From contig NC_015666.1 of assembly GCF_000217715.1 (NCBI RefSeq), positions 3,050,270-3,114,269 on the forward strand: a DNA stretch of 64,000 nt, in the 5' to 3' direction. The notes beneath the pieces were generated by a model. The model ran no database searches and was not told the origin of the DNA. It saw nothing but the letters and a program-made list of their open reading frames with translations. This DNA is from Halopiger xanaduensis SH-6. GTDB taxonomy: Archaea; Halobacteriota; Halobacteria; Halobacteriales; Natrialbaceae. Below, in pieces: positions 33,123 through 42,473 of this stretch (position 1 is the stretch's first letter; every line of letters begins with the position of its first letter). The translations under genes and the position numbers were made by a program.

Positions 33123-34184
33123 TTAGTCGATAACGCCCGTCTTTCGTGCGACTTCGTGGGCCGCTCGTTCGTTCATCCCGTCGCCCAGAATCGTGTACCG
33201 GTCGCGGATCTCGTGGCAGGTCGTCAGCGCCTCAATGACGGTCTCGTCGTCGATGCCCAACTCTGCGGCCGTCGTCGGCGCGTCGATGCTCGCGAGGGCG
33301 TCGCGGATGTCCCGCCAGACGCCGTCCTCGCCGCCGTGGAGGTAGGCCGTCATGATCGAGCCGACGCCGACCTGATGGCCGTGTAAGGCCCCGTTGGGTT
33401 CCAGGCGATCGAGTTGGTGCGAGAAGAGGTGTTCCGCGCCGCTGGCGGGTCGCGAGGAGTCGGCGATGCTCATCGCGACGCCCGAGGACATCAGCGCCTT
33501 GGTGACGACCCAGGCCGACTCCTCGAGGCCGGGCCGGATCAGGTCGGCGTTGTCCACGAGAATCTCGGCGGTCATCTCCGAGAGCGCGGCGGCGTACTCG
33601 GAGTACTCGACGTCCTTGAGCCGCGTGGCCAGCCGCCAGTCCATCACCGCGGTGTAGTTGGAGATGATGTCGGCACAGCCCGCGGTCGTCAGCTCCCAGG
33701 GCGCCTCCGCGAGGATCTCGGTGTCGGCGACGACCGCCAGCGGCGGTTCGGCCGCGACGCTGTGGCGAGTGTCCCCCTCCGGGACGGAGCCACGGTTGCT
33801 GACGATCCCGTCGTGGCTGGCCGCCGTCGGCACCGAGAGAAAGCCCATCTCGAGGTGGTCGCTGGCCATCTTCGCGATGTCGATGGCCTTCCCGCCGCCG
33901 ACGCCGACGAGGTAGGACACCTCCTCGGCTTCCGCGGTTTCGATCACCCGCTCGACCGAGTCGAAGGTCGCGGTCTCGATCGTGACGATCGCGGGGTCGA
34001 TGCCGGCGGCCTCGAAGTCCGCGGCGACCGGATCCGCGGCGACCTCCCGCGGCGTCGGACTCGTGACCAGCAGCGGCCGTCCCTGCAGGTGGAGGTCGTC
34101 GACGACCTCGACGACCGACGAGCGGACGCCGTGGCCGACGACGACGTTTCGCGGCAGGCGAATCCACGTCGACTTCTCGAACAT
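33123..34184 (-). CDS. egsA: Glycerol-1-phosphate dehydrogenase [NAD(P)+]
   Basis: 353 residues. It reduces dihydroxyacetone phosphate to sn-glycerol-1-phosphate, the backbone of archaeal ether lipids. The family pattern is clear: an N-terminal nucleotide-binding domain with VGVGGGKAIDIAK, then SVPTAASHDGIVSNRGS, and a metal-binding C-terminal domain with SGAEHLFSHQLDRL and GALHGHQVGVGS. No signal peptide. It stands alone, convergent with the small membrane protein. As a single-copy lipid gene it is normally essential. Confidence 0.95.
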   Translation of the reverse strand: MFEKSTWIRLPRNVVVGHGVRSSVVEVVDDLHLQGRPLLVTSPTPREVAADPVAADFEAAGIDPAIVTIETATFDSVERVIETAEAEEVSYLVGVGGGKAIDIAKMASDHLEMGFLSVPTAASHDGIVSNRGSVPEGDTRHSVAAEPPLAVVADTEILAEAPWELTTAGCADIISNYTAVMDWRLATRLKDVEYSEYAAALSEMTAEILVDNADLIRPGLEESAWVVTKALMSSGVAMSIADSSRPASGAEHLFSHQLDRLEPNGALHGHQVGVGSIMTAYLHGGEDGVWRDIRDALASIDAPTTAAELGIDDETVIEALTTCHEIRDRYTILGDGMNERAAHEVARKTGVID

Positions 34185-34386
34185 ACCTACCCTGTCTCAC
34201 CGGCGGGTCATACGTGTTTTTCCTCTCGATCGCTCGCGGCGCCGGTCTGCGGTTGTGAGGCCGTACCGGCAACCGACGATTCCACAGATGTCTCGCTGCG
34301 ACCTAATTACCAGATACGAATGGTACTCTGATTTCCGAGTATAATTGTATCGCGTTCAATCCTTCTGTGCGCGGACCGAAATCGCC

Positions 34387-35154
34387 TCAGACCGAACTGC
34401 GATCGTAGCCGCCGTCGATCGTGATGATCTCGCCCGTCGTGAACGACGCCGCGTCGCTGGCGAGGTACAGTGCTGCACCGCTGATCTCGTCGGGCGTCGC
34501 GACTCGCTCCATCGGCGTCCGCTCGTCGACGCCCTCCCGGAACTCCGAGCCGTCCTCGAGTTTCGGGCCGGCCAGTTCCGTCTTGACGAAGCCGGGAGCG
34601 ATAGCGTTGACGCGGATGTCGGGTGCAAGATCGGCTGCGGTCGCACGTGTTAGGCCGTTGAGACCCGCCTTCGCCGACACGTAGCCCGCACGCTCCTCGC
34701 GGGACTGTTCGGCCGACATCGAGGAGATGTTGATGATGCTGCCCTCGTCCATGGCGTCGCCGAACACCTTGGTCGCCCGGAAGACGCCGGAGAGACACAC
34801 ATCGATATCCTGATACCACTCTTTTTCAGTCATCTCCGTGACTGGTGCTGCCGCGACCGAACCCGCCGAGTTGACGAGAACGTCGATCCCGCCGAGGGCC
34901 GCTTCGGCCTCGTCCTTGAGGTTTCGGACCGACTCGAGGTCGCGGACGTTACACGTCACTTCGGCCGTCTCGGCGCCGAGGTCGCGCAGTTCGGCCGCCG
35001 CGTCCGCGACGCTGTCTTCCGACCGGCTGGACGCGATGACGTCCGCGCCGTTGCGCGCGAACGCGCGTCCGATCTCGAGGCCGATGCCGCTGGTTCCGCC
35101 GATAATTACGACGTTCTTGCCGTCGACGCTGATCGCGCCGGAGTCGTCTGTCAT
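34387..35154 (-). CDS. Short-chain dehydrogenase/reductase (SDR)
   Basis: 255 residues. NAD(P)-binding GGTSGIGLEIG (about residues 18-28), NSAG (NNAG-like), and the catalytic Ser with Y-x3-K in AGYVSAKAGLNGLTRA. The last third has PGFVKTELAG, SGAALYLASD and ITIDGGY, standard for classical SDRs. The start was set at ATG 35154; 17 codons upstream of it are basic and unlikely to be translated. The substrate is unknown; proximity to the pentose locus makes a sugar or sugar-acid oxidoreductase possible. Confidence 0.88.
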   Translation of the reverse strand: MTDDSGAISVDGKNVVIIGGTSGIGLEIGRAFARNGADVIASSRSEDSVADAAAELRDLGAETAEVTCNVRDLESVRNLKDEAEAALGGIDVLVNSAGSVAAAPVTEMTEKEWYQDIDVCLSGVFRATKVFGDAMDEGSIINISSMSAEQSREERAGYVSAKAGLNGLTRATAADLAPDIRVNAIAPGFVKTELAGPKLEDGSEFREGVDERTPMERVATPDEISGAALYLASDAASFTTGEIITIDGGYDRSSV

Positions 35155-35310
35155 GTGCGACCGGTACTCGAGGGGCGGCCGTGGTGATGGTTTCGGTTTT
35201 TCCACGGGATCCGGATGCGCACTTGCGTCACAACTGTGCGGGCGCGGGCAGCGCTTCTCACAAGCTCTCTGACTACGGCTGGAATATAGCTGAAGTCCGA
35301 TAGCGGTTTC

Positions 35311-36765
35311 TCAATCTGAGGGGGTCGCCGAATCGGGACGGTACCCCTCGCTGATGGCCTTCCACTTGTTGGTGCGGAACCGCCAGTAGTTGATCGCGGC
35401 GGGAACCGACGCCTCCGCGAGGAATGCGAGGTAGAGTCCCCAGTACCCCAGGCTCGTCGTCGCGCCGAGGTACGCGAGCGGGATCGCCCCGAAGAAGACG
35501 CCCAGGGCCTGGCTGAGGAAGGGAATCCGCGTATCGCCGCTGGCGTCGAGCGGCCCCGCGGCGGCGCCGCCGACGCCCTGGAAGAGCACCGCGACGCAGG
35601 CCGCGTACACGAGGTTGACGGCGATCGGAATCTCCGGGCTCGTCGGATCCTCGGCGAACAGGACGACGATGCGGTCCGCGAACAGCGCGATCAGGACCGC
35701 GAAGAGGACGTACGTCGCCAGTGAAAACCGAACGATGTCCCGGCCGTACGCCTCCGCACCCCGCTCGTCGTTCTTCCCCAGCGACTGGCCGACCAGACTC
35801 GAGGCGGCGAGGCCGAATCCCCATCCGGGCGTGTTCATGATGCCCCAAATGCGCCGAGCGATGACGAACGCGGCCAGAGTCGGCTCCCCGAAGATGGCGA
35901 GGACGGTGAGCATCGGAAACTCCGCGACGGTCCAGACGAGGTTCCGCGCGCCGATCGGCGTCCCGATGCTCACGAGGTCGGTCAGGGTCCCGACGTCGTA
36001 GTACCGGCCGAACGGATCGATTTGGACCGGAAACTCGCCGATCCCGGGCGCCCGGCCGCGAGCGATTCCGACCGCGAACACCGCGGTAACGGCGACGTTC
36101 GAGAGAACCGTTCCCAGCGCGGCGCCGGCGACGCCCCACTCGAGGCCGAAGATGAAGACGGCGTTCAACGCGATGTTCGCGACCGCGCCGCCGGCGCGGA
36201 CCTGCATCGCCGTGTAGGCGTCGTCGGCGCCGACGAGCGTCCGGCTCCCGACGAGGTTCAGGCCCGCGAACGGAATGCCCAGTCCGACGACCCGCAGGTA
36301 CGTCGCGCCGTACTCGATCGCCCGCTCGGAGCTCGCGATCGGCGTTACGAGTTCGTACGGGAACAGCCAGAAGACGACACTCACGGGAACGCTGATCGCG
36401 ACGACCAGCAGCGTGCTCGAGCGGACGGCCAGCGCCAGTTCGTCGTGGGCCTCGGCGCCGAACCGCTGGGAGACGAGCGCGATCGTCCCGCCGGCGACGC
36501 CGCCGCCGAGCGCGAAGGCGAGCCCCCAGTACGGACCCGCGACGCCGACGCCGGCGACCGCGGCCGTGCCGACGGCGACGCCGACCATCGCCACGTCGAC
36601 GGCGCCTTTCGACATCCGCGCGAGCCCCGTGACGACGCGGGGCCACGCGAGATCCGTCGTTTCGACGGCGCGCTCGCGGTCGATCACGCCGATCCGCGCG
36701 AGCGCGAGCCCGATCGCGAGTATCGTCAGCCGCACCGGATTCGAGTCCCGTAGCACGAAAGTCAC
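35311..36765 (-). CDS. MATE-family efflux transporter
   Basis: About 484 residues with roughly twelve hydrophobic helices in two homologous halves. MATE-like segments include TTDLAWPRVVTGLARMSKGAVDVAMVG and GAVANIALNAVFIFGLEWGVAGAALGT near the middle. Such proteins export drugs or metabolites with sodium or proton antiport. The start is uncertain: GTG codons at 36765, 36756 and 36735 are all possible, and I chose the one giving the usual N-terminal length. It is divergent from the hypothetical gene at 36927. Confidence 0.88.
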   Translation of the reverse strand: MTFVLRDSNPVRLTILAIGLALARIGVIDRERAVETTDLAWPRVVTGLARMSKGAVDVAMVGVAVGTAAVAGVGVAGPYWGLAFALGGGVAGGTIALVSQRFGAEAHDELALAVRSSTLLVVAISVPVSVVFWLFPYELVTPIASSERAIEYGATYLRVVGLGIPFAGLNLVGSRTLVGADDAYTAMQVRAGGAVANIALNAVFIFGLEWGVAGAALGTVLSNVAVTAVFAVGIARGRAPGIGEFPVQIDPFGRYYDVGTLTDLVSIGTPIGARNLVWTVAEFPMLTVLAIFGEPTLAAFVIARRIWGIMNTPGWGFGLAASSLVGQSLGKNDERGAEAYGRDIVRFSLATYVLFAVLIALFADRIVVLFAEDPTSPEIPIAVNLVYAACVAVLFQGVGGAAAGPLDASGDTRIPFLSQALGVFFGAIPLAYLGATTSLGYWGLYLAFLAEASVPAAINYWRFRTNKWKAISEGYRPDSATPSD

Positions 36766-36891
36766 GCACCCCGTTTCGATCGGTCGATCATAGGTGATCG
36801 TGAGCCGGCAAGGACTTCCGTTTCGTCCGCGACCGACACGTGGACGTCCCCGTCGATACTGCCGCGTCAAAAACGACCGGCGGAAACCGTG

Positions 36892-36900
36892 GTGATATAT
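36892..36900 (+). promoter_or_regulatory. TATA box of the hypothetical gene at 36927
   Basis: GTGATATAT lies 27-35 bases before the ATG at 36927, supporting that start rather than the upstream ATGs at 36840 and 36909. Confidence 0.55.
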
Positions 36901-36926
36901 CCGTCCCCATGCCATACGGGCACACA

Positions 36927-37292
36927 ATGACAGATCGAACGCGATACGAGGCGGCGCTCGAGAACGGAACCCTCTACCTCGAGGACGACGACGCGCGGAT
37001 CGAGATCGGCCCGATGGACGCCGTCGTCGAACTGATCGGTGGCGAGACGTACACCCTCGAGTACGACGATCGACAGAGCGCAGCCGCCTGGTTGCCGACC
37101 GACGACGACAACACGATCACGATCGACGTCCGCGATTCGGTGCTCGACTGGGCCTACACCGAGGATTTCACCACGAACGTCGGCAACAGCCCGCTCGAGC
37201 AGACGGGCGACAGCGGCTACCCGATTCGAACCGAGGTGTTCGCCGATATGGTGACCTCGATCTGGGATTCGAAGGGACACATGGAAGCGTAA
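36927..37292 (+). CDS. Hypothetical acidic protein (121 aa)
   Basis: A soluble acidic protein, MTDRTRYEAALENGTLYLEDDD at the start, with a beta-rich middle (IEIGPMDAVVELIGGETYTLEY) and GDSGYPIRTEVFADMVTSIWDSKGHMEA at the end. No cysteine and no membrane segment. TATA spacing supports the start. The family is not recognised. Confidence 0.75.
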   Translation: MTDRTRYEAALENGTLYLEDDDARIEIGPMDAVVELIGGETYTLEYDDRQSAAAWLPTDDDNTITIDVRDSVLDWAYTEDFTTNVGNSPLEQTGDSGYPIRTEVFADMVTSIWDSKGHMEA

Positions 37293-38146
37293 TGCCGCGG
37301 TTGCGGCGCTGAGCCCTATCCCGCGTCCATCCCTGTGGAGAGTGTCGGCTTCGGCCCAGTTCGATGTCGCTTAAAAGCCGATATCCGCTGGGTACAATGC
37401 ACTAACCATATTTTCCGTCTCACGTTTCTGCTCGAGTACTGTGTTATCGTTCCGATTTTGTGGCGTGGAACGTGGCACCGTTCGTTGAACCTATCTCCAA
37501 ACAGAATTCTGTAATAGAGAAAGAAACGCTAGCAATGTGATGGTTGATCCCATAGATGGCGCTTATCAGCTATTAGATTACATGAGTACAATCGTAATCC
37601 AATATCGAATCAAACCACTGTTTAGAATTGGATTACAGAAGTACTTGTGTAATATACTGTCCCCCAGATCGTCGCTATTCGTTCGGCAGATAGCATCCTG
37701 TCTCGCTATCACACCGTCCTGATTTCGATTCATCCACTAGCGAACTACCGGTCGATAGCCCCTGTTTGCCGGGTATCTCTCCCGTTTGACGGTGAACTCG
37801 ATGATCTCGTCCGTGCTTGGATACAATTGACGATACGTTCTGTATAACAGAATTGCTTTCTCAGAAAATAATATCTATTGTGTGTATCCTCTCAGTCCAC
37901 TATCGATCCAGAACGACGGCAAGATAGCTGACGACTCCGATTCGTAGCTGGCGCAACGATCAGGGATCTCAGAGTCAAACGAGAGTAAAACGAGGGTGGA
38001 AACCGCGTTCCACCGGCGGAAAACTGAAATGAGCGACGACGATTCAATTCGAGGCGCCGAAACGAACGGAGCGATGCTCCGTGGGTTCGACGTCGGCTTA
38101 CACCTCGTCGAATACCGCGAATCGGTGATTCGCGAACTCGATGAAG
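37293..38146. other. AT-rich gene desert with an inverted repeat
   Basis: About 850 bases with clearly lower GC than the neighbours and no convincing gene. The only frame of note (37537-37722, 61 codons) lacks haloarchaeal amino-acid bias. GTAATCCAAT at 37594-37603 and its reverse complement ATTGGATTAC at 37627-37636 could pair with a 23-base loop. It may hold a small RNA or the remains of a mobile element; neither can be shown. Confidence 0.5.
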
Positions 38147-39382
38147 CTACGCTTCGTCGAACAGCGTCTCGCCCTCGACCATGTGCTCCTCGACGGCGTC
38201 GAAGTCGAGCGTCAGGCCGAGGCCGGGCTTTTCGGGCACTTCCATGCGGCCGTCTTCGATGAGGTTGTCCTCCTCGACGAGATCTTCCCACCAGCCCAGC
38301 TGGTAGCTGTGATACTCGAGGGCCAGCGAGTTGGGGATCGCAGCGGCGGCCTGCGCGGAGGCCATGGTGCCGATCGGCGACGAGACGTTGTGCATCGCGA
38401 CCGGGATGTAGTAGAGATCGGCGAGGTTCGCAATTTTCACGGTCTCGCGGATGCCGCCGACGCGGGGCAGGTCCGGCGCGATGATGTCGACGGCTTGCTC
38501 CTCGAGCAGACGGCGCTGCCCGTGGGTTCGGTAGACGTTCTCGCCGGTTGCGATCGGCGTCGTCGTGTGCTGAGTGACCTCCCGCTGGACGTCGTGGTTC
38601 TCCGGCGGGACAGGGTCCTCGAGCCACCAGACGTCGTACTCCTCGAGTTCGTCGGCCAGTCTGTGGGCCGAGCCGGCGGTGAACGCCCAGTGGCAGTCGA
38701 AGGCGACGTCGGCGCGGTCGCCGACGCGCTCGGTGACTTCCTTGACGATCTGGACCTTGTGGTCGATTTCGGGGTCGCGCAGGTGGCGGTTCGCGCGGTC
38801 GACCTCGTGACCCGAGGGGACGTCGAGGTCGAACTTGATGGCGTCGTAGCCGAGTTCCTCGACGACGCGTTCGCCCTCGTCGGCGCAGGCGGTCGGGTTG
38901 GCCTCGTCCTCGGTGTGCAGGTCGCAGTAAATGCGAACGTCGTCGCGGTACTTCCCGCCGACGAGCTGGTAGGCGGGGACGTCGAGGATCTTGCCGGCGA
39001 TGTCGTGGAGGGCGATCTCGATGCCCGAGATCGCGGAGATCGTCTTGCCCGAGATCGAGCCCTCGCCGGACATCTTCTGGATCATGTGCTCGTACAGGCG
39101 ATCGATGTCCAGCGGGTTTTCGCCGATGATGAAGGGTGCCATCCGCTGGATGATCGCGTCGTCGCCGCCGCCCCAGTAACACTCGCCGTTGCCGACGATT
39201 CCGGCGTCGGTGTAGACGCGCACGAGGATCCACGGGTAGTTCCCGTCGACCATCGTCGTCTGGACGTCAGTAATCTCGACGTCGCGCGGTCCGCGGTCGG
39301 CCTCGAGACCCATCGTCTCCGAGGACAGGTCCCGCATCGTGTACTCTGCGTTCGGATCTCGCAATGTCCGATAGTTCGGCAT
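38147..39382 (-). CDS. xacD: D-xylonate dehydratase (enolase superfamily)
   Basis: 411 residues, very like haloarchaeal XacD, which converts D-xylonate to 2-keto-3-deoxyxylonate. Family landmarks are NYPWILVRVYTDAGIVGNGE near the N-terminus, KFDLD (Lys183), and the Mg ligands Asp229 (FDCHW), Glu255 (WLEDPVPPEN) and Glu281 (GENVY), plus MHNVSSPIGT. The start was set at ATG 39382 because a TATA-like box (GATATACC on the minus strand, about 39405-39412) is at leaderless spacing. It is followed upstream by xacF in the same direction. Gluconate or galactonate dehydratase activity is the alternative within this subgroup; xylonate is favoured by the neighbours. Confidence 0.88.
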   Translation of the reverse strand: MPNYRTLRDPNAEYTMRDLSSETMGLEADRGPRDVEITDVQTTMVDGNYPWILVRVYTDAGIVGNGECYWGGGDDAIIQRMAPFIIGENPLDIDRLYEHMIQKMSGEGSISGKTISAISGIEIALHDIAGKILDVPAYQLVGGKYRDDVRIYCDLHTEDEANPTACADEGERVVEELGYDAIKFDLDVPSGHEVDRANRHLRDPEIDHKVQIVKEVTERVGDRADVAFDCHWAFTAGSAHRLADELEEYDVWWLEDPVPPENHDVQREVTQHTTTPIATGENVYRTHGQRRLLEEQAVDIIAPDLPRVGGIRETVKIANLADLYYIPVAMHNVSSPIGTMASAQAAAAIPNSLALEYHSYQLGWWEDLVEEDNLIEDGRMEVPEKPGLGLTLDFDAVEEHMVEGETLFDEA

Positions 39383-39560
39383 ACGATCAATGCATATGCG
39401 TCGGGGTATATCATGTTTGGCATGTTGCGCTGTCACACGTGGCGACGCGCCGACAGCTGTACCCGCCGCTCGAGGCGTGCCCGAAGTTCACTCCTACAGA
39501 ACGGGGCTGCACCAAAAACAAATGAGCGACGACTCGAGACCGACTACGCGGCTCCCGGCG

Positions 39561-41009
39561 TTAGAAGCCGTCGTAGACGGTCTTTTCGATGGTGTAGAAG
39601 TCGATCCCCGCGTCGCCCTGCTCGCGCCAGGTCTCGCTCGAGGAGCGCTTGAACCCGCCGAAGGGGACGTGCAGTTCGAGGCCGGTGGTCTTGTCGTTGA
39701 CCTTCGCGACGCCGGCTTCGACTTCGCGGACGAAGCGCTCGGCCTCGGTGTGGTCGTCGGTGACGATACTGGCCGAGAGGCCGTACTGGACGTCGTTGGC
39801 CGTTTCGAGGCCGTCCTCGAAGTCCTCGACTTCGATCACTGCGAGGACCGGGCCGAAGACCTCTTCCTGGGCGATGCGGTAGTCGTTGTCGACGTCGGTG
39901 AAGACGGTCGGCTCGACGTAGTAGCCGTCGCCGAAGCGGTCGCCTTCGGGCTGGCCGCCGCCCGTCGCGAGGGTGGCGCCTTCGTTCTCGGCGATTTCGA
40001 TGTAGTCGAGCGTGCCCTCGAGTTCGCTCTCGGTGACCTGCGGACCCATGTCGTACTCGTCGCCGGGGCCGATCTCGATGGATTCGGCCTGCTCGACGAC
40101 GGCGTCGACGAACTCGTCGTAGACGTCCGTGTGGACGATCGCGCGGGAACAGGCGGTACAGGCCTGGCCGGTGACGCCGAAGGCGCCGTTGGCGACGATT
40201 TCGGCGGCCTCGTCGACGTCGGCGCTGTCGGTGACGACGGTCGGGTTCTTGCCGCCGAGTTCGGTCTGGACGCGCTTGCCGTCGTCGGTCGCCTTGTCGT
40301 AGACCATCTCGCCGACCTCGCTCGAGCCGGTGAAGGAGACGGCGTCGACCTCGTCGTGGGTCATGATCGCGTCGCCGACCGTGCTGCCGGGGCCGGTGAC
40401 GACGTTGGCGGCGCCGTCGGGGATGCCGGCCTCGTCGAGCGCCTTGAAGATCTCGAGCGCGACGCCGGGAGCGACCGATGCCGGGTTGAGAACGATCGTG
40501 TTACCGGTCGCGAGCGCGGGTGCGATCTTCCAGGCCGGAATGGCGATGGGGTAGTTCCACGGGGTGATGAGCGCAGCGACACCGACGGGCTCGTCGACCG
40601 TGTAGAGGTTGGTGCGCGGGCCGCTGGCGCTCTTGACGTCGCCGCCGAGGTCGCGGGTCTTCTCGGCGTAGTAGTAGAAAATGTCGATCGCGCGCTGGAC
40701 CTCGCCGCCGGCTTCGGCGTGGGTCTTGCCCTCTTCGCGCGTGAGCAGTTCCGTCAGTTCTTCCTTGCGGTCGGCCAGAATCGAGCCGGCCTCGCGCAGG
40801 ATCGCACCGCGCTCGGGAGCGGGCGTGGTCGCCCACTCGTCCTCGGCGGCCGCGGCGGCCTCTACGGCCGCGTTGGCGTCCTCGGCGCCTGACTGCTGGT
40901 ACTCGGCGACCGCTTCCGCGGGCGCGGCCGGATCCTCCGTTTCGAACGTCTCGCCTGTCTCGGAGTCCGTCCAACTTCCGTCGACGTAGTTTTGGTAGCG
41001 TTCGGTCAC
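39561..41009 (-). CDS. xacF: 2-oxoglutarate semialdehyde dehydrogenase
   Basis: 482 residues of the aldehyde dehydrogenase family, the same length as Haloferax XacF. It would oxidise alpha-ketoglutarate semialdehyde to 2-oxoglutarate, the last step of the oxidative pentose pathway. Catalytic Cys284 (GQACTAC) and Glu250 (ELGGKNP) are in place, with the NAD-binding WNYPIAIPAWK and FTGSSEVG. It starts at GTG 41009 with a TATA box (41031-41037) about 25 bases upstream. It is divergent from xacE. Confidence 0.9.
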   Translation of the reverse strand: MTERYQNYVDGSWTDSETGETFETEDPAAPAEAVAEYQQSGAEDANAAVEAAAAAEDEWATTPAPERGAILREAGSILADRKEELTELLTREEGKTHAEAGGEVQRAIDIFYYYAEKTRDLGGDVKSASGPRTNLYTVDEPVGVAALITPWNYPIAIPAWKIAPALATGNTIVLNPASVAPGVALEIFKALDEAGIPDGAANVVTGPGSTVGDAIMTHDEVDAVSFTGSSEVGEMVYDKATDDGKRVQTELGGKNPTVVTDSADVDEAAEIVANGAFGVTGQACTACSRAIVHTDVYDEFVDAVVEQAESIEIGPGDEYDMGPQVTESELEGTLDYIEIAENEGATLATGGGQPEGDRFGDGYYVEPTVFTDVDNDYRIAQEEVFGPVLAVIEVEDFEDGLETANDVQYGLSASIVTDDHTEAERFVREVEAGVAKVNDKTTGLELHVPFGGFKRSSSETWREQGDAGIDFYTIEKTVYDGF

Positions 41010-41183
41010 ACGTGTTCCTTCGCGGTCATCCTATACGGTTCTTATGATCCCTGCGGGAATTTCGTATGGTACAGTCTGGCACAACGACCGACCGTTCGGC
41101 CGTCGACTCGAGTTCGTGACCGACGCGTCCGACTCGAAATGAACACCAGAGCTAATACGGACGAGCGAATTGGTAGTACCGAC

Positions 41184-42074
41184 ATGCGTTATTACCAGCT
41201 GCGCGAGGAGGGGACTCCTCGCCTTGCAGTGCAAACCACGGACGGATTGTACGATCTGACTGCGGCGAAACCGCAACTCCGAACGCTCGAGGATCTCTTC
41301 ACTGCTGCGACGATTGCCGATAGTTCGCTCGACCGCGTCGCGGAGCGGCTACTCGACGGCGCGGCCGTGCTCTCACCCGACGTACTGGATGCCGACGGCG
41401 ACGGGGACGACGGCGCGGTGTCGGCACCGATCTCGTCGGGCGAAGTGTGGGCCGCGGGTGTCACCTACCGCATCAGCGAGGAGGCCCGAAAGGCTGAGAG
41501 TTCGATGGAGGACATGTATATCGACGTCTACGACAGCGAACGGCCGGAAGTGTTCTTCAAGGCGACGCCGAGTCGAACGGTCGGTCCCGACGAGCGGGTC
41601 GGCATCCGCGCGGACTCCGAATGGGACGTGCCCGAGCCGGAACTGGGCGTCGTGCTGTCGGACGGAGAGATCGTCGGCTACACGATCGGCAACGATATGA
41701 GCAGCCGTTCGATCGAAGGTCGGAATCCGCTCTACCTCCCGCAGGCGAAGGTCTACGATCGCTGCTGTTCGATCGGCCCCTGCGTTCGTTCCGCTGATTC
41801 GGTGGACGATCCCCACGATCTCGAGATGTGGATGACGATCAGCCGGGACGGCGAGGTGCTCTACGACGACTCGACGAACACGGGGAAGATGGTGCGCTCG
41901 GTCGAGGAACTCGTCGACTGTTACACCAGCCACAACGCCGTTCCCGAGGTTTCGGTGCTGCTGACCGGCACCTCGCTCGTTCCCGACGACGATTTTACGC
42001 TTCGGGAGGGCGATCTGATCGAAATCGGCGTCGAGGATATCGGCACGCTCTCGAACACCGTCGTCGAAGTATAA
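41184..42074 (+). CDS. xacE: 2-keto-3-deoxyxylonate dehydratase (fumarylacetoacetate hydrolase family)
   Basis: 296 residues of the FAH superfamily. It would dehydrate 2-keto-3-deoxyxylonate to 2-oxoglutarate semialdehyde. The metal site is indicated by EPELGVVL and GYTIGNDMSSRSIEGRNPLYLPQAKVYD. SGEVWAAGVTY and PEVFFKATPSR are the substrate-side blocks of this subgroup. The start was set at ATG 41184, which follows a TAATAC box by about 27 bases; the frame is open further up without a good start. It is divergent from xacF and would work between XacD and XacF. Confidence 0.88.
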   Translation: MRYYQLREEGTPRLAVQTTDGLYDLTAAKPQLRTLEDLFTAATIADSSLDRVAERLLDGAAVLSPDVLDADGDGDDGAVSAPISSGEVWAAGVTYRISEEARKAESSMEDMYIDVYDSERPEVFFKATPSRTVGPDERVGIRADSEWDVPEPELGVVLSDGEIVGYTIGNDMSSRSIEGRNPLYLPQAKVYDRCCSIGPCVRSADSVDDPHDLEMWMTISRDGEVLYDDSTNTGKMVRSVEELVDCYTSHNAVPEVSVLLTGTSLVPDDDFTLREGDLIEIGVEDIGTLSNTVVEV

Positions 42075-42473
42075 CTCACCGGCTTTCAGCCTGACTAGCT
42101 TCGTTTTGAGAAGTCGCTGCTGCTCGTAGCGCGTCAGTGACTGTATTTCTCGAGAATTGCCACCTTCAGTTCTGCAGCTGCTTCTAACGGCGATAGAACA
42201 GTGCAGTAGTGCAACCGGAAACGGGTCGTCGGGATAGTCTACCCAGAATGACACCGGCGACGTGGTCTGGCTAGGGGCAAGACTCTCGTGGTTGACGACC
42301 GAGACGACCCGATCGGTTCGAGGAGGCGGAGGATAATCAACTGAGTGGTACCAGCAATTATTGCAAAAGGGCTGGGACGGACGGAATGCTGCAACGATAC
42401 TCGGGGCCGAAAAATCGGAATGGATCTAGTGATCGTTCGCGTCGCTATTCGCGCGTCGGTCGCGTTCGTCGTC
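42075..42473. other. Intergenic region between xacE and the lipoprotein gene, no gene seen
   Basis: A 399-base convergent gap. Frames here are short and lack the acidic bias of the neighbours. No strong hairpin or T-tract stands out. Confidence 0.5.

Noticed and set aside
37537-37722. 61-codon frame in the AT-rich gene desert
   Set aside because: No halophilic composition, no clear promoter spacing and no recognisable motif.
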